Shown piece by piece: positions 8,309 through 15,908 of a stretch of 64,000 nt of DNA; the stretch's first letter is position 1, and each line of letters opens with the position of its first letter. Source of the stretch: SG8-30 sp963695085 (GTDB lineage Bacteria > Pseudomonadota > Gammaproteobacteria > Steroidobacterales > Steroidobacteraceae); assembly GCA_963695085.1 (NCBI GenBank), contig CAVOFV010000001.1:1-64000 (forward strand), written 5' to 3'. A program made the position numbers and the translations under genes. Under the pieces are notes generated by a model that was not told where the DNA came from, made no database searches, and was given only the letters and a program-made list of their open reading frames with translations.

Positions 8309-8725
8309 GTGGCGCGCACGTTTAACTGGCCAGTCAGGGTGTACTGGGAGGACACCGACGCGGGCGGCGTCGTGTACTACGCCAACTACCTGCGTTTCAT
8401 GGAACGCGCGCGCAGCGAGTGGCTACGCACGCTGGGCGTGGACCAGGCGGCGTTGGCGCGCACCGAACGCCTGCAGTTTGTCGTGGTCGAAGTGCAGGTC
8501 CGCTACCGCAAGCCGGCCCGCTACGATGATTGGCTTGCGGTCGGCGTGACGCTGCAGGAGTGGCGCGGCGCCTCGCTGACGGTTGGTCAGGAGATCCGGC
8601 GGGCTGGCGACGGCGGGGAACTGCTGGTCGCGGCCACGGTGCGCGCCGCGTGCGTGGATTGCGAATCGCTCAAGCCAAGGCCTCTGCCGGCGGCGCTGCT
8701 CGAGGAACTGGAACGTGAACACTGA
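8309..8725 (+). CDS. ybgC: Tol-Pal associated acyl-CoA thioesterase YbgC
   Basis: Hotdog-fold thioesterase always found at the head of tol-pal operons; E. coli YbgC hydrolyses acyl-CoA and interacts with phospholipid synthesis enzymes. 138 residues from GTG 8309, 7 nt after ruvB. The catalytic segment is EDTDAGGVVYYANYL with Asp at about residue 17, and the ERARSEW helix follows as expected. Its 3' end overlaps the tolQ start by 11 bp. Cytoplasmic; no signal peptide. Start is GTG because the conserved N terminus (FNWPVRVYWEDTD) begins immediately after it. Confidence 0.93.
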   Translation: MARTFNWPVRVYWEDTDAGGVVYYANYLRFMERARSEWLRTLGVDQAALARTERLQFVVVEVQVRYRKPARYDDWLAVGVTLQEWRGASLTVGQEIRRAGDGGELLVAATVRAACVDCESLKPRPLPAALLEELEREH

Positions 8726-9401
8726 TCTGTCGGTCATCGACCTGATCCTGCATGCGAGCCTCGTCGTGCAGCTGGTGCTGCTGCTGCTGGCGGGCGCGTC
8801 GGTGCTGTCCTGGGCGATCATCATCCGCAAGCGCCGCCTCATCAACGAGTCGCGCGAGGAAGCTGACCGTTTCGAGGCCTGGTTCTGGTCGGGCGTCGAC
8901 CTCGGCAAGCTGTTCAAGTCGGTCGAGTCGCGCGGTGACTCGGCGACCGGGATGGAGGGGATCTTCCGTTCTGGCTTCCGCGAGTTCTCGCGCGTGCGCT
9001 CCAGGACGGGGGCGCTGCCGGAGCAGCTGACGGAGAGCGTGCGGCGCTCGATGCGCATCGAGCAGATGAAGGAAATCGATCGCCTTGAGGAGAGCCTGGC
9101 GACACTTGCAACGATCGGCTCCACCAGCCCGTACGTCGGCCTGTTCGGCACGGTGTGGGGCATCATGAGCGCGTTTCACGGCCTCGGCAACGTGCAGCAG
9201 GCGACGCTCGCCATGGTCGCTCCGGGCATCACCGAGGCGCTGATCGCCACGGCCATCGGCCTGTTTGCGGCGATTCCCGCCGTGGTCGCCTACAACCGCT
9301 TCGCTGACCGCGTGACGCGCCTGGAGCTGCGTTACGACACCTTCATGGAGGAGTTCACCGCGTTGCTGCAGCGGCACCTGGCGCCGCCGGACGGCCGCTG
9401 A
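8715..9401 (+). CDS. tolQ: Tol-Pal system inner-membrane motor protein TolQ
   Basis: ExbB/MotA-like subunit that with TolR forms the proton channel energising Tol-Pal during outer-membrane constriction. 228 residues from GTG 8715, which lies inside the ybgC end; the frame is open further upstream but shows no TolQ similarity. Three transmembrane helices: about residues 10-35 (LVVQLVLLLLAGASVLSWAIII), then after a long cytoplasmic loop the pair around TLATIGSTSPYVGLFGTVWGIM and APGITEALIATAIGLFAAIPAVVAYN. These last two contain the conserved polar channel residues. Second gene of the tol block, one base before tolR. Confidence 0.96.
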   Translation: MNTDLSVIDLILHASLVVQLVLLLLAGASVLSWAIIIRKRRLINESREEADRFEAWFWSGVDLGKLFKSVESRGDSATGMEGIFRSGFREFSRVRSRTGALPEQLTESVRRSMRIEQMKEIDRLEESLATLATIGSTSPYVGLFGTVWGIMSAFHGLGNVQQATLAMVAPGITEALIATAIGLFAAIPAVVAYNRFADRVTRLELRYDTFMEEFTALLQRHLAPPDGR

Positions 9402-9402
9402 C

Positions 9403-9867
9403 ATGCAGGACGGGAAACGCAGTCGCCGGCTGATGGGCGAGATCAACGTCGTGCCGTACATCGACGTGATGCTCGTGCTGCTGATCATCTTCATGATCAC
9501 CGCGCCGCTGCTGACGCAGGGCGTGCAGGTGGACCTGCCCAAGGCCGACGCACTGCCGATCGACGCCGAGGACCTGCGCAGTCATGAGCCGCTGGTGCTG
9601 TCCGTGGACCGCGAGGGTCGTTACTACGTCAACGTCGGCGGCAACGAGGATGCGCCCGTGGACGAGGCGACGGTACGGCTCCGGGTCGGCGTCGTGCTGG
9701 GGCGCGACCCGAAGACGCCGGTGCTGGTCAAGGCGGACGAGCGGGTGCCCTACGGCCGGGTCGTGCAGGGCATGGTGCTGCTGCAGCAGGCCGGTGCGAC
9801 GCGAATCGGGTTCGTGACGGACCCGCGCGCCGTGCGGGCCCTCGAGGAGCTGGACCGGCGCCGATGA
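9403..9867 (+). CDS. tolR: Tol-Pal system proton-channel protein TolR
   Basis: ExbD-family partner of TolQ. 154 residues. Short cytoplasmic N terminus, single transmembrane helix YIDVMLVLLIIFMITAPLL with the proton-carrying aspartate (D21), then a periplasmic domain ending in the typical VVQGMVLLQQAGATRIGFVTDP block. Starts one base after the tolQ stop and overlaps tolA by ATGA. Length is usual for TolR. Confidence 0.96.
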   Translation: MQDGKRSRRLMGEINVVPYIDVMLVLLIIFMITAPLLTQGVQVDLPKADALPIDAEDLRSHEPLVLSVDREGRYYVNVGGNEDAPVDEATVRLRVGVVLGRDPKTPVLVKADERVPYGRVVQGMVLLQQAGATRIGFVTDPRAVRALEELDRRR

Positions 9868-10739
9868 GCGTCGCGCCACGGCATTCGGCCGGACCGTATG
9901 GCTGGTCACTGGCCCTGCATGCGGCGCTGCTGGCGGGGCTGGGCTATTTCGCGGGCCTGACGCAACGCGAGGTCGTCGTGGCGACGCCGATCCAGGCAGT
10001 GGTCGTCAACGACGCGCTGCTCGAGGCGCTCGACACGGTGCGCCAGGCGGATGCCGAGACTGCACGGCAGGCGTCGGAACGGCAGCGTCGCGAGGAGCAG
10101 GCGCTGCGCGAGCAGGAGCGACTCGCCGCGCAGACCTTGGCCCAGGAGCGGGCGCAGGCGGCCGAGCGCACGGCAACCGAGGAGCGCCGCAGGGCGGAGA
10201 CCGAGGCCACGGTCAGGGCCGAGGCAAGACGCCGGCAGGAAGCCGAGGCCGAGGCCCGCCGCAAGGCGGACGCGGCGGTGGCGCAGCGGCGCCAGGCGGA
10301 GGCCGATGCGGCAGCCACGCGCAAGGCCGAAAATGACGCGCGCGCCCGGGAGCAGGCCGAGCGGCAGCGTCAGGCGGAGGAAGCGCGGACCCGGGCGCAG
10401 CGCGAGACCGACCTGCGCGCGCGGCTCGCCGACGAGGAACAGCGAACGGCTGCGGTTGCGGGCGGTCTGAGGTCGCAGTACGTTGCCATGATCCAGGCCC
10501 GCATCCAGCGCAACTGGATCCGGCCGGCGTCGGCGCGATCCGGGCTGAAGTGCACGGTCCGCGTCACGCAGATCCCCGGTGGTGAAGTGGTCGGGGCGAC
10601 GCTGGGAACCTGCAATGGCGACGAGGCGGTGCGCCAGTCGATCGTGAGCGCCGTGCTGCGGTCCTCGCCGTTGCCGGCGCCGCCCGATCCGTCGCTGTTC
10701 GAGCGGAATCTCGTCATTGAATTCGTACCGGAGGATTGA
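9864..10739 (+). CDS. tolA: Tol-Pal system periplasm-spanning protein TolA
   Basis: Bridges the TolQR motor in the inner membrane to Pal/TolB at the outer membrane. 291 residues, shorter than E. coli TolA (421), mainly through a shorter helical domain. The N-terminal anchor has the SxxxH motif (S15...H19 in SLALHAALLAG) needed for TolQR coupling. Residues about 55-205 are a charged Ala/Arg/Glu/Gln coiled helix rich in RRQAEAEA-like units. The C-terminal globular domain runs from YVAMIQARIQRNWIRP and has two cysteines (LKCTV and LGTCNG) that probably form the conserved disulfide. Overlaps tolR by four bases. Confidence 0.95.
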   Translation: MSVAPRHSAGPYGWSLALHAALLAGLGYFAGLTQREVVVATPIQAVVVNDALLEALDTVRQADAETARQASERQRREEQALREQERLAAQTLAQERAQAAERTATEERRRAETEATVRAEARRRQEAEAEARRKADAAVAQRRQAEADAAATRKAENDARAREQAERQRQAEEARTRAQRETDLRARLADEEQRTAAVAGGLRSQYVAMIQARIQRNWIRPASARSGLKCTVRVTQIPGGEVVGATLGTCNGDEAVRQSIVSAVLRSSPLPAPPDPSLFERNLVIEFVPED

Positions 10740-10745
10740 GATCGA

Positions 10746-12047
10746 ATGTGGATTCATCGCAAGCTGATTCTGGCAGCGCTGCTGGCATTGCTGGCCACGC
10801 CCGCCGCGGCGCAATTGACCGTGCAGATCACGCAGGGTGTGGACGACCCCATTGCCGTAGCCATCGTGCCCTTCGGCTGGCCAGCCGACGGCGCCGCGCC
10901 GCATGACGTCGCCGAGACCGTTCGCGCCGATCTCGAGCGCAGCGGCCGGTTCGCGGCGCTGCGCCGCGGCGACATGCTGGAGTTTCCGCACACGGCGGCC
11001 GCCGTCGACGCCGCGAACTGGCGAATGCTGAAGGTGGACTATGTGGTGGTGGGCCGGCTGGTCGCGCTGCCGGACGGACGCTACGAGATCCAGTTCGAAC
11101 TGGTCAATGTACTGACCGGCCAGCGCGCGCTGGGGCAGGCGATTCCGGCTGGCCGCGACGCGCTCAAGATGGCCAGCCACCGGGTTTCCGACGTGATCTT
11201 CGAGAAGATCCTCGGCATGCGTGGCGCGTTCGCGACGCGGATCGCCTATGTGGCGGCGGAGGGACCGGCGCAGGCGCGCCGCTACCGGCTGGTGGTCGCC
11301 GATTCAGACGGCGCCAACGCCCGCACGGTGGTGCAATCGGACGAACCGATCATGTCGCCGGCCTGGTCGCCCGATGGCTCCAGCCTGGGCTACGTGTCAT
11401 TCGAGGGCGGGGCCTCGTCCGTGTACGTCCAGATTCTCGCCAGCGGACAGCGGATCCGCGTGTCGGCGCGGGCCGGCATCAACGGCGCGCCGGCCTACTC
11501 GCCGGATGGCAGGAGGCTGGCGCTCGCGCTGTCGCGTCGCGACGGCAACGTGGATGTCTACGTGCTGACGCTGGCAACGCAGGAACTGGTGCGACTCACC
11601 GATTCGCCGGCGATCGACACGGAGCCGTCGTGGTCGCCGGACGGCCGGACCGTCTACTTCACCTCGGACCGCGGTGGCGGCCCGCAGGTCTACAAGGTCG
11701 TCGCGACAGCCGGCGCGCCGGCTCAACGGGTCACGTTCGAGGGCTCGTACAATGCCCGGCCGCGGGTTGCGCCGGATGGCAAGAACCTGGCCGTCGTGAC
11801 CATCGACCGCGGTGCCTACCGCATTGCCGTGGTCGACCTGGAGCGTCGTAATGCACGCGTGCTGACCAGCGGGCGGCTCGACGAATCGCCGAGTTTTGCA
11901 CCGAACGGCGCGATGCTGATCTACGCCACCCGCGACGGCAGGCGGGGCGTGCTCGCGACCGCGTCGGTGGACGGACGCGTCCAGCAGCGGCTGGCCGGGG
12001 GCGAGGGCGACATCCGCGAACCGGCCTGGTCGCCGTACCTGCAGTAG
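10746..12047 (+). CDS. tolB: Tol-Pal system periplasmic beta-propeller protein TolB
   Basis: Periplasmic TolB cycles between Pal and TolA. 433 residues. A Sec signal peptide (MWIHRKLILAALLALLATPAAA, cleavage before QLTVQI) is followed by the N-terminal alpha/beta domain (IAIVPFGW-like, here VAIVPFGWPAD). A six-bladed propeller follows, with repeated WSPDG-type blades: PAWSPDGSSLGY, PAYSPDGRRLAL, PSWSPDGRTVYFTSD, PRVAPDGKNLAV, PSFAPNGAMLIYA and a terminal PAWSPYLQ. Six bp after tolA, 83 bp before pal. Confidence 0.96.
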   Translation: MWIHRKLILAALLALLATPAAAQLTVQITQGVDDPIAVAIVPFGWPADGAAPHDVAETVRADLERSGRFAALRRGDMLEFPHTAAAVDAANWRMLKVDYVVVGRLVALPDGRYEIQFELVNVLTGQRALGQAIPAGRDALKMASHRVSDVIFEKILGMRGAFATRIAYVAAEGPAQARRYRLVVADSDGANARTVVQSDEPIMSPAWSPDGSSLGYVSFEGGASSVYVQILASGQRIRVSARAGINGAPAYSPDGRRLALALSRRDGNVDVYVLTLATQELVRLTDSPAIDTEPSWSPDGRTVYFTSDRGGGPQVYKVVATAGAPAQRVTFEGSYNARPRVAPDGKNLAVVTIDRGAYRIAVVDLERRNARVLTSGRLDESPSFAPNGAMLIYATRDGRRGVLATASVDGRVQQRLAGGEGDIREPAWSPYLQ

Positions 12048-12130
12048 TGATTTCCTCCGCGGCGGCGCGGAGACGTACAATGCACCGGCTGCGGCGCTCG
12101 CGCAGCCCCGAACCGCGAGGAGCTTCCGAC

Positions 12131-12673
12131 ATGCGTCTTGTTCCGATCATCGCCATGCTCGCCGGCGCGCTGCTGCTGGCCGGCTGCCCCAAGAAGCCGA
12201 CCACGGCGCCGGAGTCCGGCACCGGCACGGACATTCCCGCGCAGACCGATGCGAGCACCCGCGGCGCCGCGGGCGCCGGCGTCGGTGACGCGCGCACGTT
12301 GCCCGGCGGGTCCGACGCCCTGGACGCGGCGGCCATGGATGCCGCAGCCAGGACCATCTACTTCGAATTCGACAGCAGCGAGATCCGTCCGGAATTCGCC
12401 AGCGTCGTCGCGTCCAACGCCAGGCGGCTCGCCGGCAACCCCACGCTGGCCGTGCGCCTCGAGGGCCACACGGACGAGCGCGGCTCACGCGAGTACAACA
12501 TCGCGCTGGGCGAGCGCCGTGCGCAGGCCGTGCGGCGTGGGCTGATGCTGCAGGGGGTCGGCGATGCGCAGGTCACGACCGTCAGCTATGGCGAGGAACG
12601 GCCGGCGGCGGACGGCTCGGACGAGGCGACCTGGGCGCTGAACCGGCGCGTCGAAATTGTCTACCCGAGGTGA
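12131..12673 (+). CDS. pal: Peptidoglycan-associated outer-membrane lipoprotein Pal
   Basis: Anchors the outer membrane to peptidoglycan and binds TolB/TolA. 180 residues from ATG 12131, preceded by a GAGGAG ribosome site. The signal peptide ends in lipobox LLAGC (C19 lipidated). A low-complexity linker leads to the OmpA-like domain: IYFEFDSSEIRP, then the peptidoglycan-binding GHTDERGSREYNIALGERRA and a final NRRVEIVY. A TACAAT hexamer at 12076-12081 inside the 83-bp gap after tolB could give pal its own promoter, as known in E. coli, but the -35 (TTTCCT, 19-bp spacing) is poor. Confidence 0.96.
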   Translation: MRLVPIIAMLAGALLLAGCPKKPTTAPESGTGTDIPAQTDASTRGAAGAGVGDARTLPGGSDALDAAAMDAAARTIYFEFDSSEIRPEFASVVASNARRLAGNPTLAVRLEGHTDERGSREYNIALGERRAQAVRRGLMLQGVGDAQVTTVSYGEERPAADGSDEATWALNRRVEIVYPR

Positions 12674-12674
12674 C

Positions 12675-13397
12675 GTGAACGCCCTGCGAGTCCTCGCGGT
12701 CCCGGCGGTCCTGCTGCTGACCTGCCTGCTGGCGATGCCGGCGAACGCGGCGGCCAGCCGTTCGGAACTCGAGGAGCGGCTGGCGCGCGTCGAACGCATT
12801 GTCGACAGCCAGGCCCTCGCGGAGATCGCGGGTCAGCTTGCCGCACTCGAGGCCGAGGCGCGGGCGCTGCGCGGCGGCCTTGAAGAACTGCAATTCGCGC
12901 TCGACGGCGCGCGGCAACAGCAGCGCGACCAGTACCTCGACCTCGACCGGCGGCTGCAGGCCCTCGAGGCCGCTGCGCAGCGCCTGGCGCAGGCGGCTGC
13001 TGCCGCTGGCCCCGATCCGCAGGCCGACTACCAGGCGTCCTTCGACCTGCTGAAGGAGGGGCGCTATACGGAGGCGCAACGGGGATTCGAGCGCTTCCTG
13101 GCCGCCTACCCGCAACACGACCTGGCGGCGAATGCACAGTACTGGCTGGCCGAGGTGCACTACGTGGAGCGCAACTACGAGGCAGCACTGCTTGCCTTCG
13201 AACGGGTGCTGTCCGGGTATCCGCAGGCCCGCAAGGCATCGGATGCGTTGCTCAAGGCCGGCTACTGCCAGTACGAACTCAAGCGCTACGCGGCGGCCCG
13301 CGCGACCCTCACACGTGTCAGCCAGGATTTCGCCGGCACGCCGGCGGCGCGGGACGCGGCGCAGCGGCTCGTTCGCATGGCGGCCGAAGGCCGCTGA
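12675..13397 (+). CDS. cpoB: Cell division coordinator CpoB (YbgF), TPR protein
   Basis: Periplasmic protein that links Tol-Pal to peptidoglycan synthase PBP1B at the septum. 240 residues from GTG 12675, one base after the pal stop; an upstream in-frame TTG inside pal is unlikely. Signal peptide VNALRVLAVPAVLLLTCLLAMPANA. An N-terminal coiled coil (SELEERLARVERIVDS to LQALEAAAQRLAQA) mediates trimerisation in homologues. Tetratricopeptide repeats follow from about residue 115 (DYQASFDLLKEGRYTEAQRGFERFLAAYP, AQYWLAEVHYVERNYEAALLAFERVL, ALLKAGYCQYELKRYAAARATL). End of the tol operon proper. Confidence 0.94.
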   Translation: MNALRVLAVPAVLLLTCLLAMPANAAASRSELEERLARVERIVDSQALAEIAGQLAALEAEARALRGGLEELQFALDGARQQQRDQYLDLDRRLQALEAAAQRLAQAAAAAGPDPQADYQASFDLLKEGRYTEAQRGFERFLAAYPQHDLAANAQYWLAEVHYVERNYEAALLAFERVLSGYPQARKASDALLKAGYCQYELKRYAAARATLTRVSQDFAGTPAARDAAQRLVRMAAEGR

Positions 13398-13407
13398 GCC
13401 GCCGGCC

Positions 13408-14094
13408 GTGCGGGAGCAGCCTTCGGCTCGGGCCCGCCCGGCGGACGACGCAGCGGCGCGGCTCAGGATCACCGAGACCTTTTACTCGCTGCAGGGCGAG
13501 GCTGACACTGCAGGCTGGCCGACGTTCTTTATCCGGCTGACGGGCTGCCCGCTGCGCTGCACGTATTGCGACACGGCATACGCCTTCCAGGGCGGCGAAT
13601 GGCGCAGCGTCGACGCGCTGCTCGGTGAGGCCGCAGTGTCCGGCGCACGCCGGGTCTGCGTCACGGGCGGTGAACCGCTGGCGCAAAAGTCCTGCTTTGA
13701 GCTGCTGCGCCGCCTGTGCGATGCCGGGCATCAGGTGTCGCTGGAGACCAGCGGCGCCATCGACGCAAGCGGCGTCGATCCGCGCGTGGCGCGCGTGCTG
13801 GACCTGAAGACGCCAGGCTCCGGCGAACTCGAGCGCAACCTCTACTCGAACCTGGAAACGCTCACCGGGCGCGACATGGTGAAGTTCGTCATCTGCGACC
13901 GCACCGACTACGAGTGGGCGTGCCGGCAAGTGGCCAGTCACCGGCTCGCCGAACGCGTGCAGGTGTTGTTCTCGCCAGTCGCTGACAAGCTACGACCTGC
14001 CGACCTCGCTGAGTGGATCCTGGCCGACCGGTTGCCGGTGCGCTTCCAGCTGCAACTGCACAAGCTCCTGTGGGGCGACGTGGCGGGCCGCTGA
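13408..14094 (+). CDS. queE: 7-carboxy-7-deazaguanine synthase QueE (radical SAM)
   Basis: Converts 6-carboxytetrahydropterin to 7-carboxy-7-deazaguanine, the ring-forming step towards queuosine. 228 residues from GTG 13408, 10 bp after cpoB; no nearer ATG precedes the conserved ITETFYSLQGE start. The radical-SAM cluster motif is CPLRCTYC (C47, C51, C54), followed by the family-specific DTAYAF. The VTGGEPLAQ motif binds SAM. It neighbours queC, the next enzyme of the pathway, with a one-base gap. Confidence 0.94.
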   Translation: MREQPSARARPADDAAARLRITETFYSLQGEADTAGWPTFFIRLTGCPLRCTYCDTAYAFQGGEWRSVDALLGEAAVSGARRVCVTGGEPLAQKSCFELLRRLCDAGHQVSLETSGAIDASGVDPRVARVLDLKTPGSGELERNLYSNLETLTGRDMVKFVICDRTDYEWACRQVASHRLAERVQVLFSPVADKLRPADLAEWILADRLPVRFQLQLHKLLWGDVAGR

Positions 14095-14095
14095 G

Positions 14096-14791
14096 ATGGC
14101 GCGGCAGGACGGTGGCGGCGCAGGCCGCCCGGCCGTGGTGCTGCTGTCCGGCGGCCTCGATTCTGCGACGGTGCTGGCGGTCGCGCGCGCGCGCGGATTC
14201 TCCTGCCACGCGCTGAGCGTCGATTACGGTCAGCGGCACGCCGCCGAACTGGCCGCGGCGCGTGACGCGGCCTCGATGCTGGGAGCGGTCGAGCACCGCA
14301 TCATGACCACGAATTTCGGCGGCGTGGGCGGTTCGGCGCTGACCGACGATTCGATTGCCGTGCCCGAGTCTCCCGCTGCCGGAATCCCGGTGACCTACGT
14401 GCCGGCCCGCAACACGGTACTGCTGGCGCTGGCGCTGGGCTGGGCCGAGGTGCTCGGCGCACGCGACCTGTTCATCGGCGTCAATGCCGTGGATTATTCC
14501 GGGTACCCCGATTGCCGGCCGGAGTTCATCCAGGCCTTCGAGGCGCTCGCCAACCTCGCGACGCGGGCGGGAGTGGAGGGCGCGCAGTTTCTGGTGCACG
14601 CGCCGCTGCTCGACCTGGGCAAAGCCGACATCATCCGCCTGGGCATGGAGCTGGGCGTCGACTACTCCGTGACCGTCTCGTGTTACCAGGCGGATGCGGC
14701 CGGGCGGGCCTGCGGGCGCTGCGATGCCTGCCGGCTGCGCCGCGCTGGATTCGAGTCCGCCGGCGTCGTTGATCCGACACGCTACAGGTGA
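14096..14791 (+). CDS. queC: 7-cyano-7-deazaguanine (preQ0) synthase QueC
   Basis: ATP-dependent conversion of 7-carboxy-7-deazaguanine to preQ0. 231 residues. PP-loop motif SGGLDS (residues 18-23), the DYGQRH substrate segment, YVPARNTVLL, and a C-terminal zinc site of four cysteines (C196, then C206, C209, C212 in CGRCDAC). The queE-queC pair sits between cpoB and tRNA-Lys, an arrangement familiar from pseudomonads. The product matures into queuosine in tRNAs reading NAY/NAC codons, so the lysine tRNA next door is not itself a substrate. Confidence 0.96.
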   Translation: MARQDGGGAGRPAVVLLSGGLDSATVLAVARARGFSCHALSVDYGQRHAAELAAARDAASMLGAVEHRIMTTNFGGVGGSALTDDSIAVPESPAAGIPVTYVPARNTVLLALALGWAEVLGARDLFIGVNAVDYSGYPDCRPEFIQAFEALANLATRAGVEGAQFLVHAPLLDLGKADIIRLGMELGVDYSVTVSCYQADAAGRACGRCDACRLRRAGFESAGVVDPTRYR

Positions 14792-14817
14792 AGCCAGCGG
14801 CGAGCGTGCGGTATCAT
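14788..14817 (+). promoter_or_regulatory. Probable promoter of tRNA-Lys
   Basis: TATCAT (-10, 14812-14817) lies 15 bp before the tRNA 5' end, with GTGAAG (-35, 14788-14793) at 18-bp spacing. The -10 matches five of six consensus bases; the -35 is moderate. It begins at the queC stop codon. Confidence 0.4.
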
Positions 14818-14832
14818 GCGCGCCCGATCAGC

Positions 14833-14907
14833 GGGCCGTTAGCTCAGCGGTAGAGCAGTTGGCTTTTAACCAATTGGTCGATGGTTCGATCCCATCACGG
14901 CCCACCA
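14833..14907 (+). tRNA. tRNA-Lys, anticodon TTT
   Basis: 75-nt cloverleaf with encoded CCA. Acceptor stem GGGCCGT/ACGGCCC is perfect, D-arm is GCTC/GAGC, anticodon stem is GTTGG/CCAAT with loop CTTTTAA (anticodon TTT), and T-arm is GATGG-TTCGATC-CCATC. Discriminator A, then CCA at 14905-14907. It follows cpoB-queE-queC, in the position where many Gammaproteobacteria keep a lysine tRNA next to tol-pal. Confidence 0.97.
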
Positions 14908-15382
14908 ATCAAAAGAAAGCGTTAGGCATCGAACGAAAGCGGGGAGCGTTTTTCGGCGGCCACACAAGACGAGGCCCCGACGCCTCACGACGCCGGGGCC
15001 CGACGGCTGTTTGCCTTGCCCCGCGGCGGGCGATGCGCTCGAGCGCCTGAGCCCTTGGGGCAGGCCGGTCCCCTCCTTGAGGACCCTGCGCGTGGTCGGC
15101 TTCACCGTGACTCGGCAGAGTCACCGCGCCGCCCGGCGCGCCCCGCTTGGTGGCCCTGGCCGTGCAGGACTCCTTACGGTGGTGAGAACGTAGCATGCCG
15201 CGGCGGCGGGTCAATTCGTGGTAACCGAGAACCTACTTTGACCGAGTCAAGATACCGCGGGGCGGCCGGGGCGCCGCGTCGCTACCGCTACCATGCGCTG
15301 CCCGTGCGGTCCAGGCACGGCCGCTCCTGGCGGCGGCGTTCCGCGGACTTTCCACGCCTGGCCGCTGATATAGTGCCGCCGT
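14908..15382. other. 475-bp gene-free region with hairpins; possible structured RNA on the minus strand
   Basis: No convincing protein gene on either strand; short frames here include tRNA antisense artefacts. Structure is conspicuous. A near-perfect 10-bp hairpin lies at 14973-15000 (one A-C mismatch). GTGACTC-GGCA-GAGTCAC is a perfect 7-bp hairpin at 15107-15124. On the minus strand TTGACC (15209-15214), a 16-bp spacer and TACGTT (15187-15192) resemble a promoter pointing towards the 14973-15000 hairpin. This would make an RNA of roughly 200 nt. I could not match it to RNase P RNA, 4.5S RNA, tmRNA or a common riboswitch. The rest (15215-15382) shows only a TATAGT hexamer just before the next gene. 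Confidence 0.3.
14973..15000. terminator. Strong GC hairpin, possible transcription terminator
   Basis: Arms GGCCCCGACG and CGCCGGGGCC pair except for one A-C mismatch, around an 8-nt loop. It lies 65 bp after tRNA-Lys. No proper U-run follows on the plus strand (CGACGGCTGTTTG). On the minus strand the downstream sequence TCGTCTTGTG is slightly more U-rich. It may end the tRNA transcript, the putative minus-strand RNA, or both. Confidence 0.4.
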
Positions 15383-15775
15383 ATGGAAGCGATCGACGCA
15401 GCCGGTTCGTTCTCGGTCGAGGCGCGCCGCGACGGCGCAGCGGGTCTCGTGCTGCTGTCGGGTCGGCCCGGGCGGATCATCATCACCGGCTTCAGCGGCA
15501 CGTCATTGCCGGACGTGGTCACCGACCTGCGCTTGACGCAGTGCGGAGCGGGGGCGGCAGTATCGAGCTGGAACCTGGCCTGCGCGGAGGGCGCGTTTGC
15601 GTTCGAGGCACGGGCGGTGGAGCAGCAGGAGCCGCGGCCGCAGCTGTTCGATGCGCTGCTGGCCCCGCACGCACTCAAGCCACGCGAGCGGCTGACCGCG
15701 CGCTGTTTGCTGTGGTTGATGCGATGGCCGGGTGGCGCGGGCCTGTTGCGGGCATGGCACGCACGCCGGCGCTGA
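15383..15775 (+). CDS. Hypothetical protein, 130 residues
   Basis: I do not recognise this protein. Codon use is strongly G/C at third positions like the neighbours, which supports a real gene over its antisense frame. No signal peptide. The first half looks like an antiparallel beta sandwich (VLLSGRPGRIIITGFSG, AAVSSWNLACAEGAFAFEARAV). The second half is a helical, basic C terminus (RLTARCLLWLMRWPGGAGLLRAWHARRR) that might be amphipathic and touch the membrane. There is no Shine-Dalgarno site; TATAGT ends 8 nt before the ATG, so the mRNA could be leaderless. Neighbours give no functional hint. Confidence 0.65.
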   Translation: MEAIDAAGSFSVEARRDGAAGLVLLSGRPGRIIITGFSGTSLPDVVTDLRLTQCGAGAAVSSWNLACAEGAFAFEARAVEQQEPRPQLFDALLAPHALKPRERLTARCLLWLMRWPGGAGLLRAWHARRR

Positions 15776-15908
15776 ACGCGCTTCGCACGGGATGGCTTGT
15801 CTGGGCCCCCGGGCCCCGGTAAATTGTGCCGGTTTTGCATCGCATACAAGTCAGGTAACGAGGTCTCGCGACCTGCGTTTCCACGGCGCGAGGAGCCATC
15901 GAGCGACG

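Noticed and set aside
10040..10460. Repeat-like region in tolA considered as a DNA repeat or CRISPR-like array
   Set aside because: It is the degenerate Ala/Glu/Arg coding repeat of the TolA helical domain, without regular spacing.
14866..15214. Two minus-strand frames over and behind tRNA-Lys (79 and 101 residues)
   Set aside because: They include the antisense of the tRNA (SNHRP-type peptide often mis-annotated) and have no plausible protein features.
14908..15220. RNase P RNA, 4.5S RNA, tmRNA or a TPP/cobalamin-type riboswitch in the gap
   Set aside because: None of the conserved sequence blocks of these RNAs could be found on either strand.
15801..15818. GGGCCCCCGGGCCCC palindrome as terminator of the gene at 15383
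   Set aside because: Self-complementary but without a following T-run; could form only a very short stem.
15247..15849. Minus-strand frame of 200 residues opposite the unknown gene at 15383
   Set aside because: Ser/Arg/Pro-rich shadow translation; the plus frame has the better codon pattern.
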